A stretch of 64,000 bases of DNA from the NCBI RefSeq assembly GCF_002019665.1, contig NZ_KV917375.1:2113175-2177174 (forward strand), written 5' to 3'. Source of the DNA: Sutcliffiella halmapala (GTDB taxonomy: Bacteria; Bacillota; Bacilli; Bacillales; Bacillaceae_I). The notes under the pieces are model-generated. The model was given only the letters and a program-made list of their open reading frames with translations, was not told where the DNA came from and did not search any database. Position numbers and translations under genes: made by a program. Within the stretch, counting starts at the first letter, position 1; every line of letters starts with the position of its first letter. Below are positions 53,744-63,160 of this stretch, piece after piece.

Positions 53744-55297
53744 ATGAACGAAAAAGATCAACTTTTTGGTTTTTTACTATCCATTAGAAAAAAGCTTAGA
53801 ATACAAAAAATTACGAAGCAAACACAATTTGCGTTGCTGTTTGCTTGTCTTACTTTTTTAGCTTTCGTTTTATTTGGGAGGCTATTCGTAACGACATATC
53901 TCCTTAGAAAAGCCATTTTGATCGCAATTAGCTTTTTTATCATCTCCTTTGTTTTCTATTGGAGAAATAAGCCGTCTATGTATGATGCAGCCATCTTTGG
54001 AGATGGGTTTTTGAAGGAAGATCGTCTTGTTACCTCTTTAGATTATTTAGAGGATACCTCTTTATTAGCGCAGCTTCAACGGAAAGAAACGATGAACCAT
54101 TTAACGAAACAAAAAGCTGAAATAAAAGATACAAAATTACCTTTGTTTGATTGGAAAGCTATCGTGTTTTCATTTGGGGCTTTGTTTGTTGCATCTATTC
54201 TTTTATTACTTCCAAATGACATTATGGAAAAAGCAAAAGCAATAGAACAAGAGGAGCTAATTGTAAAGGAAACAAAGGATGAATTAAAAGAGGAATTAAA
54301 AAAACACGAAGAAGAAAAACCGCTAATACTTGAGTTAGAAAAGTTAAAAGATTTACAAACACAAGAGGATGCAGATACCTTATTGAAAGAGTTAATGAAG
54401 AAAGAAAATGAATTGAATGAGTCAATAAAAAATTTAAAAGAAAAAGAGCTACAGTTAAAGGAACTAGCGGATAATAGTCCGAAAAATTCCTTAGCAAATC
54501 TAGCACTAGAAGGCAAAAGTAAAGAGATGCAGGAACAATTAAATAAACTAAAGGAAAATATCGCTAATTTGAATGAAACAGAAATAGAACAGTTTCAAAA
54601 GCTTGTAGAAAATATGCTGGATCAGAAAACCGAAGATATCTCTGAACTCTCAGAGGATGAACTTTTAGCTTTGTTAGAGCAATTAGAACAGGTATTGGAA
54701 AATGTTGCGTCTATATCAGATTTACAAGCATTGCAAAGTGCTTTACAAGCGACCGCTACAAATCAATATGGAAAAATGGCGCAATCAGGGTTAAATCCTA
54801 GCAAATTAACCTTATCTAATTCAAACACTACAAATTCATCGAATACAACAGCACAAACTCCAGGGAATAGTCCTTCCAACAACCAACAAGGAAACAATGC
54901 AAGTTCTGGTTCAGGCTCTGGCAATGGCAATGGATCTGGTTCAGGCTCTGGCAATGGCAATGGATCTGGTTCAGGCTCTGGCAATGGTAATGGATCTGGT
55001 TCAGGGGGGAGTGGTGCAGGTACTGGCGTAGGGGATCAAACATTAACGGTACCTTCTTATATTGACAGTGAATCAAGAATAGAAACGGACAGTGCTCCTA
55101 CTGGAGAAGGAGAATCGGAGTTTGAAGAAACAACAAATTCCCCAGCTATTAAAGGTCATGTTCGCACTTATGATGAGGTGTATTCCTCATATGAACGTTC
55201 ATACCGGGAATCGGTCGATCGAATGAATTTACCAACAAGACTAGAGGATATTGTGAAGCAATACTTCAGTGAAATGGAACCGAAGGGAGAAAATTAA
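53744..55297 (+). CDS. Membrane coiled-coil protein with Gly/Ser/Asn tandem repeat
   Basis: This 517-aa protein has three N-terminal membrane helices (about 27-47, 48-68 and 140-158), then a Glu/Lys/Leu-rich coiled coil (about 165-320), then a low-complexity Gly/Ser/Asn region (about 385-425) and a short acidic C-terminal domain. It recalls DUF4175-like proteins found next to MoxR/vWA genes, but I cannot confirm this. It starts two bases after the permease. The low-complexity part is encoded by a 30-base repeat. Confidence 0.7.
   Translation: MNEKDQLFGFLLSIRKKLRIQKITKQTQFALLFACLTFLAFVLFGRLFVTTYLLRKAILIAISFFIISFVFYWRNKPSMYDAAIFGDGFLKEDRLVTSLDYLEDTSLLAQLQRKETMNHLTKQKAEIKDTKLPLFDWKAIVFSFGALFVASILLLLPNDIMEKAKAIEQEELIVKETKDELKEELKKHEEEKPLILELEKLKDLQTQEDADTLLKELMKKENELNESIKNLKEKELQLKELADNSPKNSLANLALEGKSKEMQEQLNKLKENIANLNETEIEQFQKLVENMLDQKTEDISELSEDELLALLEQLEQVLENVASISDLQALQSALQATATNQYGKMAQSGLNPSKLTLSNSNTTNSSNTTAQTPGNSPSNNQQGNNASSGSGSGNGNGSGSGSGNGNGSGSGSGNGNGSGSGGSGAGTGVGDQTLTVPSYIDSESRIETDSAPTGEGESEFEETTNSPAIKGHVRTYDEVYSSYERSYRESVDRMNLPTRLEDIVKQYFSEMEPKGEN
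54905..55006 (+). repeat. In-frame 30-bp tandem repeat (3.4 copies)
   Basis: The 30-base unit beginning TCTGGTTCAGGCTCTGGCAA occurs at 54905-54934, 54935-54964 and 54965-54994 with one base difference (GGCAAT to GGTAAT in the third), then a 12-base partial copy. It encodes S-G-S-G-S-G-N-G-N-G and stays in frame, so copy number can vary without breaking the protein. Confidence 0.92.
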
Positions 55298-56305
55298 GTG
55301 ATTAGTTTGGAAGAAAAAGAGCAAGAGTTAAAAGCATTTCAAGCAATTTTATTGGAAGTTCAACAGGAAATTGGAAAAGTTATTGTTGGGCAAGAGGAGG
55401 TAATCCAGCAGCTTTTTTGGGCAATGTTGTCTGAAGGGCATGCGCTTTTAGAAGGGATGCCAGGAGTAGGTAAAACAATGTTGATTCGCACAATTTCTGA
55501 TGTAATGGATTTTCGTTTCTCAAGGATCCAATTTACACCTGATTTGATGCCTTCGGATATTACAGGTACAAAAATGATTGAAATAAATGTTAATAGAAAA
55601 CAATCTTTTGTTTTTCATGAAGGACCGATTTTTTCAAATATCGTTTTAGCAGATGAAATAAACCGTGCTACGCCAAAAACACAAAGTTCTTTGCTAGAAG
55701 CAATGGCTGAAAAAACAGTTACTATTATGGGGGAAACAAGAAAAGTAGCATCTCCTTTTTTTGTCTTGGCTACACAAAATCCGATTGATATGGAAGGAAC
55801 TTATCCATTACCCGAAGCACAAATGGACCGTTTCTTATTAAAGATAAATATGAGTTATCCCAAAAAGGAAGAACTCTATGAAATAATTAATAGAACTACC
55901 GGTACGACAACATATGAAGTGAGAAAGTTAATGAATACCGAGAATATCCAACTTATTCAACAGGCAGTGAAAGAGATACTAGTTTCTCAAGAATTGTTAG
56001 ACTATACAGTGAATCTCATAATGGCAACTCATCCAGCAGATGAAAATGCTAGCGAACTAGTGAAGAAATATGTTCGTTATGGAGTAGGGCCACGTGGTAT
56101 ACAAAGTTTAATTAAAGTTGCGAAAGCAAGAGCATTTTGTTCTGGACGCTTTCATATTTCGAAAGGAGATATCAAACAGACGATATTCCCTGTCCTAAGA
56201 CATCGTCTTTTCTTAAATTTTGAAGGTGAAGCATCAGGTATAAAAGAAGACATTATTTTAGAAGACGTTATTCAACACGTTGATAAAGTTTTGAATGGTA
56301 GGTAG
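55298..56305 (+). CDS. MoxR-family AAA+ ATPase
   Basis: This 335-aa AAA+ ATPase has Walker A (GMPGVGKTM), Walker B (VLADEINRATPKTQSSLLEAM) and sensor segments LATQNPIDMEGTYPLPEAQMDRF, all diagnostic of MoxR. MoxR proteins act as chaperones that activate or mature partner complexes, usually with vWA proteins. The GTG start follows GGGAG. The DUF58 gene starts six bases later and two vWA genes follow, the usual MoxR context. Confidence 0.93.
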   Translation: MISLEEKEQELKAFQAILLEVQQEIGKVIVGQEEVIQQLFWAMLSEGHALLEGMPGVGKTMLIRTISDVMDFRFSRIQFTPDLMPSDITGTKMIEINVNRKQSFVFHEGPIFSNIVLADEINRATPKTQSSLLEAMAEKTVTIMGETRKVASPFFVLATQNPIDMEGTYPLPEAQMDRFLLKINMSYPKKEELYEIINRTTGTTTYEVRKLMNTENIQLIQQAVKEILVSQELLDYTVNLIMATHPADENASELVKKYVRYGVGPRGIQSLIKVAKARAFCSGRFHISKGDIKQTIFPVLRHRLFLNFEGEASGIKEDIILEDVIQHVDKVLNGR

Positions 56306-56310
56306 GGTAT

Positions 56311-57174
56311 ATGTTAAACGCCACTATAACGAAACAACTTCAATCGTATTCACTGCAAGCAGGGAAGCTAAAGAGAAGCTGGCATAAGGGTACAAGGAAA
56401 GCTCAAAGATTTGGGGCATCTCACGACTTTTCAGATTATCGTGCCTATCAATTGGGAGATGACCTTAGACAGGTTGATTGGAACATCTATGCCAGAACAC
56501 AAAAGCATTATATTAAGAGATACCTAGATGAGCAGGAATTAATCGCTTCGATTTATTTAGATTGTACAAAATCCATGGCGTGTATTTCAGAAAAATGGAA
56601 CTTAGCAAAAACCCTTGCGGCAACATTCGCCTATCTTGGACTATGTCAGGATGACAGGATTTCTGTCATTGGTGTACATGGAGAGCAGTCTCCATATCTT
56701 TATCGTAAAGGGAAAGTACATTTGTATCAGATGATGAAATATGTGGAGGAACTACAGCCACTTGATACTAATGGGCTATTTTCAGAGGCAGTCTCGAAAT
56801 ACGTCCAACGAAAAAGTAGCGTATCTATTGTGATAAGTGATCTTATGGAGCCCTTAGATTCTATTATTCATACACTAAAGCTTATACAAGCAAATCGTCA
56901 GCAAATATATGTTGTGCAAGTATTAGATCAAGAAGAAATGGAACCTAGTTTTGAAGGGGACTTTATGCTACAGGATAGTGAAACAAATCAAGAAATGAAT
57001 GTGACAATATCAGATTACACAAAAAATGGTTATCGAACAAAAATGAAAGCCAGAAAAGAACAATTAGAGAGCTTTTGCTTCGAAAGAGGCATATCATATA
57101 TGGTTTGTGCCACTAATGAAACCGTAGAAGATATATTGTTTAAACGCATGACCTCAATGGGTTGGATTAGGTGA
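56311..57174 (+). CDS. DUF58 domain protein
   Basis: This 287-aa protein has the DUF58 signature: GASHDFSDYRAYQLGDDLRQ, then DWNIYARTQ, and a vWA-like DCTKSMA segment. DUF58 proteins are regular partners of MoxR ATPases. No membrane helix is seen, so it is probably cytoplasmic or peripheral. GTAGGGTAT precedes the ATG. Confidence 0.9.
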   Translation: MLNATITKQLQSYSLQAGKLKRSWHKGTRKAQRFGASHDFSDYRAYQLGDDLRQVDWNIYARTQKHYIKRYLDEQELIASIYLDCTKSMACISEKWNLAKTLAATFAYLGLCQDDRISVIGVHGEQSPYLYRKGKVHLYQMMKYVEELQPLDTNGLFSEAVSKYVQRKSSVSIVISDLMEPLDSIIHTLKLIQANRQQIYVVQVLDQEEMEPSFEGDFMLQDSETNQEMNVTISDYTKNGYRTKMKARKEQLESFCFERGISYMVCATNETVEDILFKRMTSMGWIR

Positions 57175-57179
57175 TAAAA

Positions 57180-58973
57180 ATGGGATTTACAACGCCAATA
57201 ATTTTTATATTAACGATTTTTTTACTGTTAGTAATATTTATGTATTTTTTCCGGAAACAGTATGAAAACAAAACTGTTCCATCTGTTTTGTTGTGGCAAG
57301 AGTGGATGAATGATTTTGAAGCACAAGCCTGGTGGAAAAAGCTACAGCATCACCTTTTACTTTACTTACAATTGTTAGCACTTCTGCTATTAATTTTCAC
57401 CTTAGCCCAGCCTTTTATCCAGAAGGAAGGTATAGAAGGTGATCACATTGTGTTGATATTTGACACTTCTGCTACGATGACGGCATTAGATGGGGATAAA
57501 ACAAGATTAGAGATTGCAAAAGCAAAATCCCTTGATACCTTACAACAATTAGATAAACAAGATATCACTGTCATTATTGCTAATGAATCACCTATTATTC
57601 TAGACGAAAGGTCTAAATCTAAACGTGAAATACGGCGTATTATAGAAAAGTTGGAGCCTCATTATGGATCATCAAATATACTGGATTCTATCCAATTAGC
57701 TAAGGGATTGATTGGAGAAGAGTTAGGACAAATTCATCTATACACAGATAGTTTCTCAAGAGAGAATGAGCTTGTTTTCCACGAAAAGACAGCCTTCTTT
57801 TCTCATAATATTGGGGAAGATTATCAAAACCTCTCGCTGGGTACCTTTGCGGTAGTTAATAGGGAAGATAGCGTAGTGGGAGTGGCTACAGTCATGAATG
57901 AAGGTAAAGAACCTATGGATGTCATTTTGTCTATTTTTAGCGAGGAAGAAACAATCTTTGAGACAACTGAACAGCTCAAACCAAATCAAACGAAAACAAT
58001 TTATTTCGAAGATCTAGCCCATTCAGATGTTTACCGTGCAGAGGTAAGTGGTGATTCACAATATAAGCTTGATAATGTCCAGTATGCTTTTTTAGCTGAA
58101 CAACAAGATACGACGATATATGTTCATGATGCGGTACATCCATTTGTGCGAAAAGCGGTGGAAATTACTAATAATAATGTTGTTCACCTTACATCTACCA
58201 CGACTACCGAAAAAGAAGGCGTACATATAATTAGAGGTGAATCAATTAACGAATGGCCGATGGGACCTAAATTAGTCTTTTTGCCTACAGAAGAGAGTAA
58301 GGAAGGTTTAATGGAGTTGGATGAGAAATTGACCGTTGATGAAACGCATTCACTATTAAATCTAATAGAACTTGAAAAAGTCTATATGGAAAGGACTCAT
58401 CAAATAGAACTCGATGGTATTGAAGTTATTGCGGAGAAAGGAGCTAACCCTCTTATCTATGCTGGGCAGTATGAGGGATATCCAATTATTGTCGTGGGCA
58501 TAGAGATAGAAGCAAGTGATTGGGCATTACACCCAAGCTTTCCGTTGTTCATTTATAATTCCATTCAGTATTTAACAGAAGGTCAGAACTTACTTGGTTA
58601 TTTCTATCCGGGACAATTGCTAGACTACTACCCTTCCTCTGACACGAAATTTATTGAAATATTCGATGACTCTGAGGATGTTGTGTTCAAGCAAGATCAA
58701 TTTGATAAGCAATTAGAAATGCCAAATAAACCAGGTCTTTATAGATTTAAGGAGTCAAAAGAAACAAGTACTTCAGAAAAGTTTCTACAAGTAATTCTAC
58801 AAGACCAAGAAAAGTCAATCAAAACGGAGAAAAGCTTCGTAATTTCTTCTATGGAAGAAATTACTGAAGAAACGAATAAATCGAAAAAAGATATAACATC
58901 TATTTTCTTAATCTTGGCCCTACTAATTTTGCTATTGGAATGGGAGGTATACAGACGTGCAAGTACAAATTGA
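57180..58973 (+). CDS. BatA-like vWA membrane protein
   Basis: This protein of about 597 aa has N-terminal helices (about 7-24 and 60-80), a vWA domain with MIDAS-like D-T-S-A-T near residue 95, a long extracytoplasmic part and a C-terminal helix (LILALLILLLEWEVYR). This is the layout of BatA/aerotolerance regulators. ATG at 57180 is preferred over GTG 57171 because AGGTGAT fits as its ribosome site. It overlaps the final gene by 17 bases. Confidence 0.85.
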   Translation: MGFTTPIIFILTIFLLLVIFMYFFRKQYENKTVPSVLLWQEWMNDFEAQAWWKKLQHHLLLYLQLLALLLLIFTLAQPFIQKEGIEGDHIVLIFDTSATMTALDGDKTRLEIAKAKSLDTLQQLDKQDITVIIANESPIILDERSKSKREIRRIIEKLEPHYGSSNILDSIQLAKGLIGEELGQIHLYTDSFSRENELVFHEKTAFFSHNIGEDYQNLSLGTFAVVNREDSVVGVATVMNEGKEPMDVILSIFSEEETIFETTEQLKPNQTKTIYFEDLAHSDVYRAEVSGDSQYKLDNVQYAFLAEQQDTTIYVHDAVHPFVRKAVEITNNNVVHLTSTTTTEKEGVHIIRGESINEWPMGPKLVFLPTEESKEGLMELDEKLTVDETHSLLNLIELEKVYMERTHQIELDGIEVIAEKGANPLIYAGQYEGYPIIVVGIEIEASDWALHPSFPLFIYNSIQYLTEGQNLLGYFYPGQLLDYYPSSDTKFIEIFDDSEDVVFKQDQFDKQLEMPNKPGLYRFKESKETSTSEKFLQVILQDQEKSIKTEKSFVISSMEEITEETNKSKKDITSIFLILALLILLLEWEVYRRASTN

Positions 58974-61698
58974 ACACCCTCTCATGCTTCTGTTTTTGCT
59001 TCCTATTTTTGTTAGTTTGTTTTTGTTTTGGCGTAAAAAGAAACAGAAAGGGAAAAAAGAATATGTGATTTTCACCTTAAGAAGTTTGCTCTATTTTCTC
59101 CTAATACTAGGATTGTGTGTTCCAGCAGTACTTTATCCTGTAGAGGGTGTACACACAGTATTTATTATTGATCAATCAGAAAGCGTAAAACGAAAAGAAA
59201 ATGAAATGCTTGACTCCGTGAATAAAGCAATACAAGCAAAAGGAGAGAAAGATTCGTTTTCTATTATGACTGTTGCCAATAGGGCGAAGTTAGAATGGTC
59301 ATTTCAGTCAGAAAAAGAAACGATTAGTAATCTATCTACTAACGAAGAAACTTATTTTACTAATTTAGAAGAGGGCTTAAAATTAGCAACAACCTATATT
59401 CCTACTGAGGCTAAAGGTCGAGTGGTTCTCCTGAGCGATGGAATAGAAACTACGGGGAATGTTTTACGTCAAGGAAAACTTTTAGCATCTCGTAATATTG
59501 AATTGGATGTTTTACCTTTTCAGCCACAAAATGTTCAAGATGTTTCTTTTGAATCATTTTTTACGCCACAAAGTGGGTTTGAGGGAGAAGCGCTCCCGTT
59601 TCATATTACGCTAGACTCTAATGTAGAAACGAATGCTTTATTGCAGATTACTCAAAATAGCAAGACGGTCATTCAAGAACCAATAAGGATTGAAAAAGGA
59701 AAAAACTACTATTCATATCATACGGAATTAAGTACCCCAGGGTTATATACTTTTAAAGCAGAAGTGATACCAGATTCCGATCAGATAAAAGAAAACAACA
59801 TTTCCCATTCTATTACAAGAGTAAATGGTCAACCGAAAGTTTTATTAGTAGACAAGGATAATGAGGGGGGAAATGTCTACCAAGCACTTACTGCAAGTGG
59901 TTGGAAAATAGATCGACTTCAACCCGATCTTCTCCCAACTACTCTAGCTGGTTTCCTTGCCTATGAAAGCATTATCTTTAATAATATCTCTGGCCATCAA
60001 TTAAACGAAAATCAAATGACATTGCTAGAAACAGCTGTAAAGGATTTCGGGATAGGCTTCATCATGACTGGTGGAGAGGAGTCTTATGGGTTAGGGGGAT
60101 ATTTTCAAACTCCAATCGAGAAAATTTTACCAGTTGATATGGATGTAAAAGGGAAAAAGGAAATCCCATCTCTTGGAATTGTCATTGTTCTTGACCGTTC
60201 TGGAAGTATGTCAGGTCAGAAGTTTGAATTAGCAAAAGAGGCTGCAGCTCGTTCTGTAGAAATGTTAAGAGAGGAAGATACATTTGGCTTTATTGCTTTT
60301 GATACAGAGCCTTGGACAGTCGTGGAAACAGAAAAAATAAAAAATAAAGCAGAAGTTATTGAAACGATTCGTTCGACAGCATTGGGAGGCGGGACAGAGA
60401 TTTACCCTGCATTATCTCTTGCTTATGAAGAACTTAATAAGATGGATTTAAAGCGTAAGCATATCATCCTATTAACTGATGGCCAATCACCAAATGGTGA
60501 CTATGAAGAACTAATTGAAGAAGGTCTCTCTAATAATGTAACACTCTCTACAGTTGCCATAGGTGGCGATGCAGATCGCTCTTTATTAGAAGAGTTATCT
60601 GAATATGGAACAGGAAGATTCTATGATGTTTATGATGCAAGCTCTATACCAAGTATTCTTTCAAGAGAAACTGCACTTACAACCAAAACCTATATTGAAG
60701 ATAACCCTCATACCCCAAATGTGACTGCTGGGTATGACTGGTCCAAAAGGTTTGCAACTGGTATTCCTCCAATAAACAGCTATATTGCTACTACATTAAA
60801 ATCACGAGCAGAACAAATAATTAGTAGCGAAAAAGACGATCCTATTCTCGCACGAATGAATTATGGCCTAGGTAGAACAGTTGCCTGGACATCTGATGTG
60901 ACAGGAGAATGGAGTGGTGGATTTCCTGCTTGGGTTGAGTGGACAGGCTTTTGGAATGAGATTGTAAACTGGTCGTTGCCGTCTTATGAAAAAGGAAATT
61001 ATGACATTTCATCCATAGTTTCGGATGGTAAAGCACAAGTTACGATAGAGGCGGTACAAGACATACTATTACCTCTTTCCATTACTGTATCAAATAATGA
61101 GGGTAAATTAATTGAAGAAGCAAAAAGTAAGCTTGTTGGCCCTGGACAATATGAGGTTGAATTTCCCGCAATGCCAGAAATATATTTTATTAATATTACA
61201 CAAGAAGAAGATGAGGAAACAGTAAATAGCTATACAAGTGGACTGGTCATCCCGTTTTCTACGGAGTATGAACAAAGACCATTGAATCTTTCTTTATTAG
61301 AAACGCTTGCAACTAATAATAAGGGGAAAATTTTAGAAAAGCCTGAAGAAGCTTTTAGAGATTGGCATAAAAATATCTATAACTCTCAATCTATCTGGAG
61401 TCCCTTTATTTTTCTTGCTTTCTTCTTACTCATATTAGAAATTTTCATCAGACGATTTGGATTAGCCCCATTTTCCTGGTGGAAAAGATTTATCTTTCCA
61501 TCTTCTAGTCAGAAAAAAGAAAAGAATACTAAAAAAGTAAGGAAGAAAGAACGACATACAAAAAATGAACTAAAAAGAGAAGACCCGAAGCCCACGAAAC
61601 AAAAGAAGTCAGATTTAGTCGAGGAATCCTTATCGACAGAAGAAAAAGAAGATAGGATTTCGCAACTCTTGAAAGCCAAAAACCGAAAACGCAGATAA
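58957..61698 (+). CDS. Large vWA / GATase-like membrane protein, last gene of the operon
   Basis: This 913-aa protein has two N-terminal helices, a first vWA-like domain with D72-Q-S-E-S76, a GATase1-like middle (IMTGGEESYGLGGYF), and a complete second vWA domain with MIDAS D413-R-S-G-S417. A C-terminal helix near 815-835 and a Lys/Glu-rich cytoplasmic tail follow. The GTG start lies behind GGGAGGT. This architecture is common for large vWA proteins beside MoxR/BatA. A weak GAGGCTGGGAC hairpin at about 61713-61745 may end the transcript. Confidence 0.85.
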   Translation: MQVQIEHPLMLLFLLPIFVSLFLFWRKKKQKGKKEYVIFTLRSLLYFLLILGLCVPAVLYPVEGVHTVFIIDQSESVKRKENEMLDSVNKAIQAKGEKDSFSIMTVANRAKLEWSFQSEKETISNLSTNEETYFTNLEEGLKLATTYIPTEAKGRVVLLSDGIETTGNVLRQGKLLASRNIELDVLPFQPQNVQDVSFESFFTPQSGFEGEALPFHITLDSNVETNALLQITQNSKTVIQEPIRIEKGKNYYSYHTELSTPGLYTFKAEVIPDSDQIKENNISHSITRVNGQPKVLLVDKDNEGGNVYQALTASGWKIDRLQPDLLPTTLAGFLAYESIIFNNISGHQLNENQMTLLETAVKDFGIGFIMTGGEESYGLGGYFQTPIEKILPVDMDVKGKKEIPSLGIVIVLDRSGSMSGQKFELAKEAAARSVEMLREEDTFGFIAFDTEPWTVVETEKIKNKAEVIETIRSTALGGGTEIYPALSLAYEELNKMDLKRKHIILLTDGQSPNGDYEELIEEGLSNNVTLSTVAIGGDADRSLLEELSEYGTGRFYDVYDASSIPSILSRETALTTKTYIEDNPHTPNVTAGYDWSKRFATGIPPINSYIATTLKSRAEQIISSEKDDPILARMNYGLGRTVAWTSDVTGEWSGGFPAWVEWTGFWNEIVNWSLPSYEKGNYDISSIVSDGKAQVTIEAVQDILLPLSITVSNNEGKLIEEAKSKLVGPGQYEVEFPAMPEIYFINITQEEDEETVNSYTSGLVIPFSTEYEQRPLNLSLLETLATNNKGKILEKPEEAFRDWHKNIYNSQSIWSPFIFLAFFLLILEIFIRRFGLAPFSWWKRFIFPSSSQKKEKNTKKVRKKERHTKNELKREDPKPTKQKKSDLVEESLSTEEKEDRISQLLKAKNRKRR

Positions 61699-61798
61699 AA
61701 ATATTGTAGATGAGGCTGGGACATTAATTAAATCCCCATCTCTATTTACGAACGATTTAATCTAAATGCCCTTTTAAAGTATACTTTTGATTTTTAGA

Positions 61799-61954
61799 GT
61801 ACCTAGCTGTTGATTGGAGCACAAGGCGAAGACTCCTGCGGGAGATAGTGTTTGGTGGAGACCCCGCAGGAACGCCAGGGACGAGGAGGCTCCACAAGCG
61901 CCCCGCGGAAAGCGAAGCCTCGTGCGGAAATCAACAGCGGTGTTTAACAGAGCC
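61799..61954 (-). repeat. GC-rich palindromic intergenic repeat, copy E (inverted)
   Basis: This is the reverse-oriented sister of copy A: GTACCTAGCTGTTGATT at the start and CGGTGTTTAACAGAGCC at the end are the reverse complements of the copy A flanks. The outer TGTTGATT / AATCAACA and the GGAGGCTCCAC arms are intact. The 61699-62098 gap has no gene. Confidence 0.88.
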
Positions 61955-62098
61955 GATTTTTAAAAAGTTAATCTTATAGCCCTCTTATCTGTGAAAATAT
62001 GATAGTTTTATGAATTTAACGGCTACCTTCTTTTATCTCACAATATTTAATGATAGTATTTGGAATGGTACATGATAATTTGAAGTGGGTGAAAATTC

Positions 62099-62689
62099 TT
62101 GAGTAAAAGATTAGGTCTTCTTAATGTTTTTATAATAATGACTTTATTATTAGCAGCTTGTGGAGCGTCATCTGGCAAAGATATACCTGATAAAACAAAT
62201 TGGCAATTAGAGGAGTTTAGTTTTATCAACCAAGACGGAGAACCTTTTGGTTTGGAAGATGTGAAAGGAGATATTACTATTGCTTCCTTAATATTTACAA
62301 ACTGCACGACTGTGTGTTCACCGATTACGGCGAATTTAGCGAAATTGCAACGAATGTCAACGGGAGAAGGACTTAATGTTCATTATCTTTCATTCTCTGT
62401 TGATCCAGAAGTAGATTCACCTGAAGTATTAAAAGAATTCGGAGAACGATTCGAAGCGGATTTTACAAAATGGAATTTCTTAACGGGTTATACTCAAAAG
62501 GAAATAGAGGAATATGGACCGAAAAACTTTAAAACAATCGTAGCTAAGCCTAAAAATGGTGGAGAAGTTGTACATGGTACAAGCATTTATCTGATTGACA
62601 AAGATGGCGTCATAATTAAAAGTTACGATGGGTTAGATGTACCTTTTGAAGAAATTATTGATCACTTGAAAATTTTGCATGCTAAATAA
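62099..62689 (+). CDS. ypmQ: Sco1/SenC-family lipoprotein YpmQ
   Basis: This 196-aa thioredoxin-fold lipoprotein has lipobox LLLAAC (Cys21), the copper-binding Cys69-x3-Cys73 (TNCTTVC) and the distal His159 (VVHGTS). Sco proteins deliver copper to the CuA site of cytochrome c oxidase at the outer membrane face. The TTG start follows AAGTGGGTG. YpmR follows further downstream, as in B. subtilis. Confidence 0.92.
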   Translation: MSKRLGLLNVFIIMTLLLAACGASSGKDIPDKTNWQLEEFSFINQDGEPFGLEDVKGDITIASLIFTNCTTVCSPITANLAKLQRMSTGEGLNVHYLSFSVDPEVDSPEVLKEFGERFEADFTKWNFLTGYTQKEIEEYGPKNFKTIVAKPKNGGEVVHGTSIYLIDKDGVIIKSYDGLDVPFEEIIDHLKILHAK

Positions 62690-62696
62690 TAAATGG

Positions 62697-62741
62697 ATGT
62701 CTAGCATTCCGCCCACTACAGGTCGGTGCTAGACATTTTTA
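62697..62741 (+). terminator. Terminator after ypmQ
   Basis: ATGTCTAGCA / TGCTAGACAT with a 20-base loop is followed by five Ts. Confidence 0.75.
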
Positions 62742-62821
62742 CTTTACAAGTAAAACGGAATGTCCTTATGTTTAACTTAAACGAGTTATGCTTCATACTT
62801 CAGAAAAAGTATATCTTTAGT

Positions 62822-62965
62822 TCAATCTTCCTCTTTTTCTATACTTGCTTGCAAGCCATCGGTTACAATTACGTGTAACTCTTTTGAGAATAATTCTTTT
62901 GCTATTTCCTCGTTACATGCAAGTATTTCCTTTTCTGTTATTTCTTCTTTTTGTTTATAATCCAT
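62822..62965 (-). CDS. Hypothetical protein, 47 aa
   Basis: This minus-strand frame starts at ATG 62965 with GAAAGGAAG upstream and encodes a 47-residue acidic, helical peptide (ITEKEILACNEEIAKEL) with one cysteine. The frame is open further upstream only because it runs through repeat copy F, so the longer version is false. No family is recognised. Confidence 0.55.
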   Translation of the reverse strand: MDYKQKEEITEKEILACNEEIAKELFSKELHVIVTDGLQASIEKEED

Positions 62966-62994
62966 TTTTAACTTCCTTTCAGATTTATTTTGAA

Positions 62995-63160
62995 GGACCC
63001 CCTGAAAATACGGTGAGACTTTTGAACTCCCTGTTGATTTCCGTGCCAGGTGTTCGCTTTCCGCAGGCTGCCTCGTGAGCCTCCCTTCGACTCGCATTCT
63101 GAGCAGGAGTCCCCCGGCTTGCACTCCAATCAACAGGGTGGACGGGTTAAACATGGTCTT
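62995..63160 (+). repeat. GC-rich palindromic intergenic repeat, copy F
   Basis: The left end (CCCTGAAAATACGGTG) aligns with copies B and C. The outer arms CCCTGTTGATT / AATCAACAGGG are intact, but the core is diverged (GGCTGCCTCGTGAGCCTCCC in place of the usual inner stem). From 63161 to 63397 there is only a small AGTATGTT / AACATACT hairpin near 63225-63247 and no gene. Confidence 0.82.

Noticed and set aside
54076-54984. Long minus-strand frames opposite the 517-aa gene (Ser/Phe- and Pro/Glu-rich)
   Set aside because: These are antisense shadows of the coiled-coil and Gly/Ser repeat codons; composition is artefactual.
62845-63078. 77-codon plus-strand frame over the 47-aa gene and repeat F
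   Set aside because: It is hydrophobic only because it is antisense to a charged peptide, has no ribosome site, and ends in the repeat.
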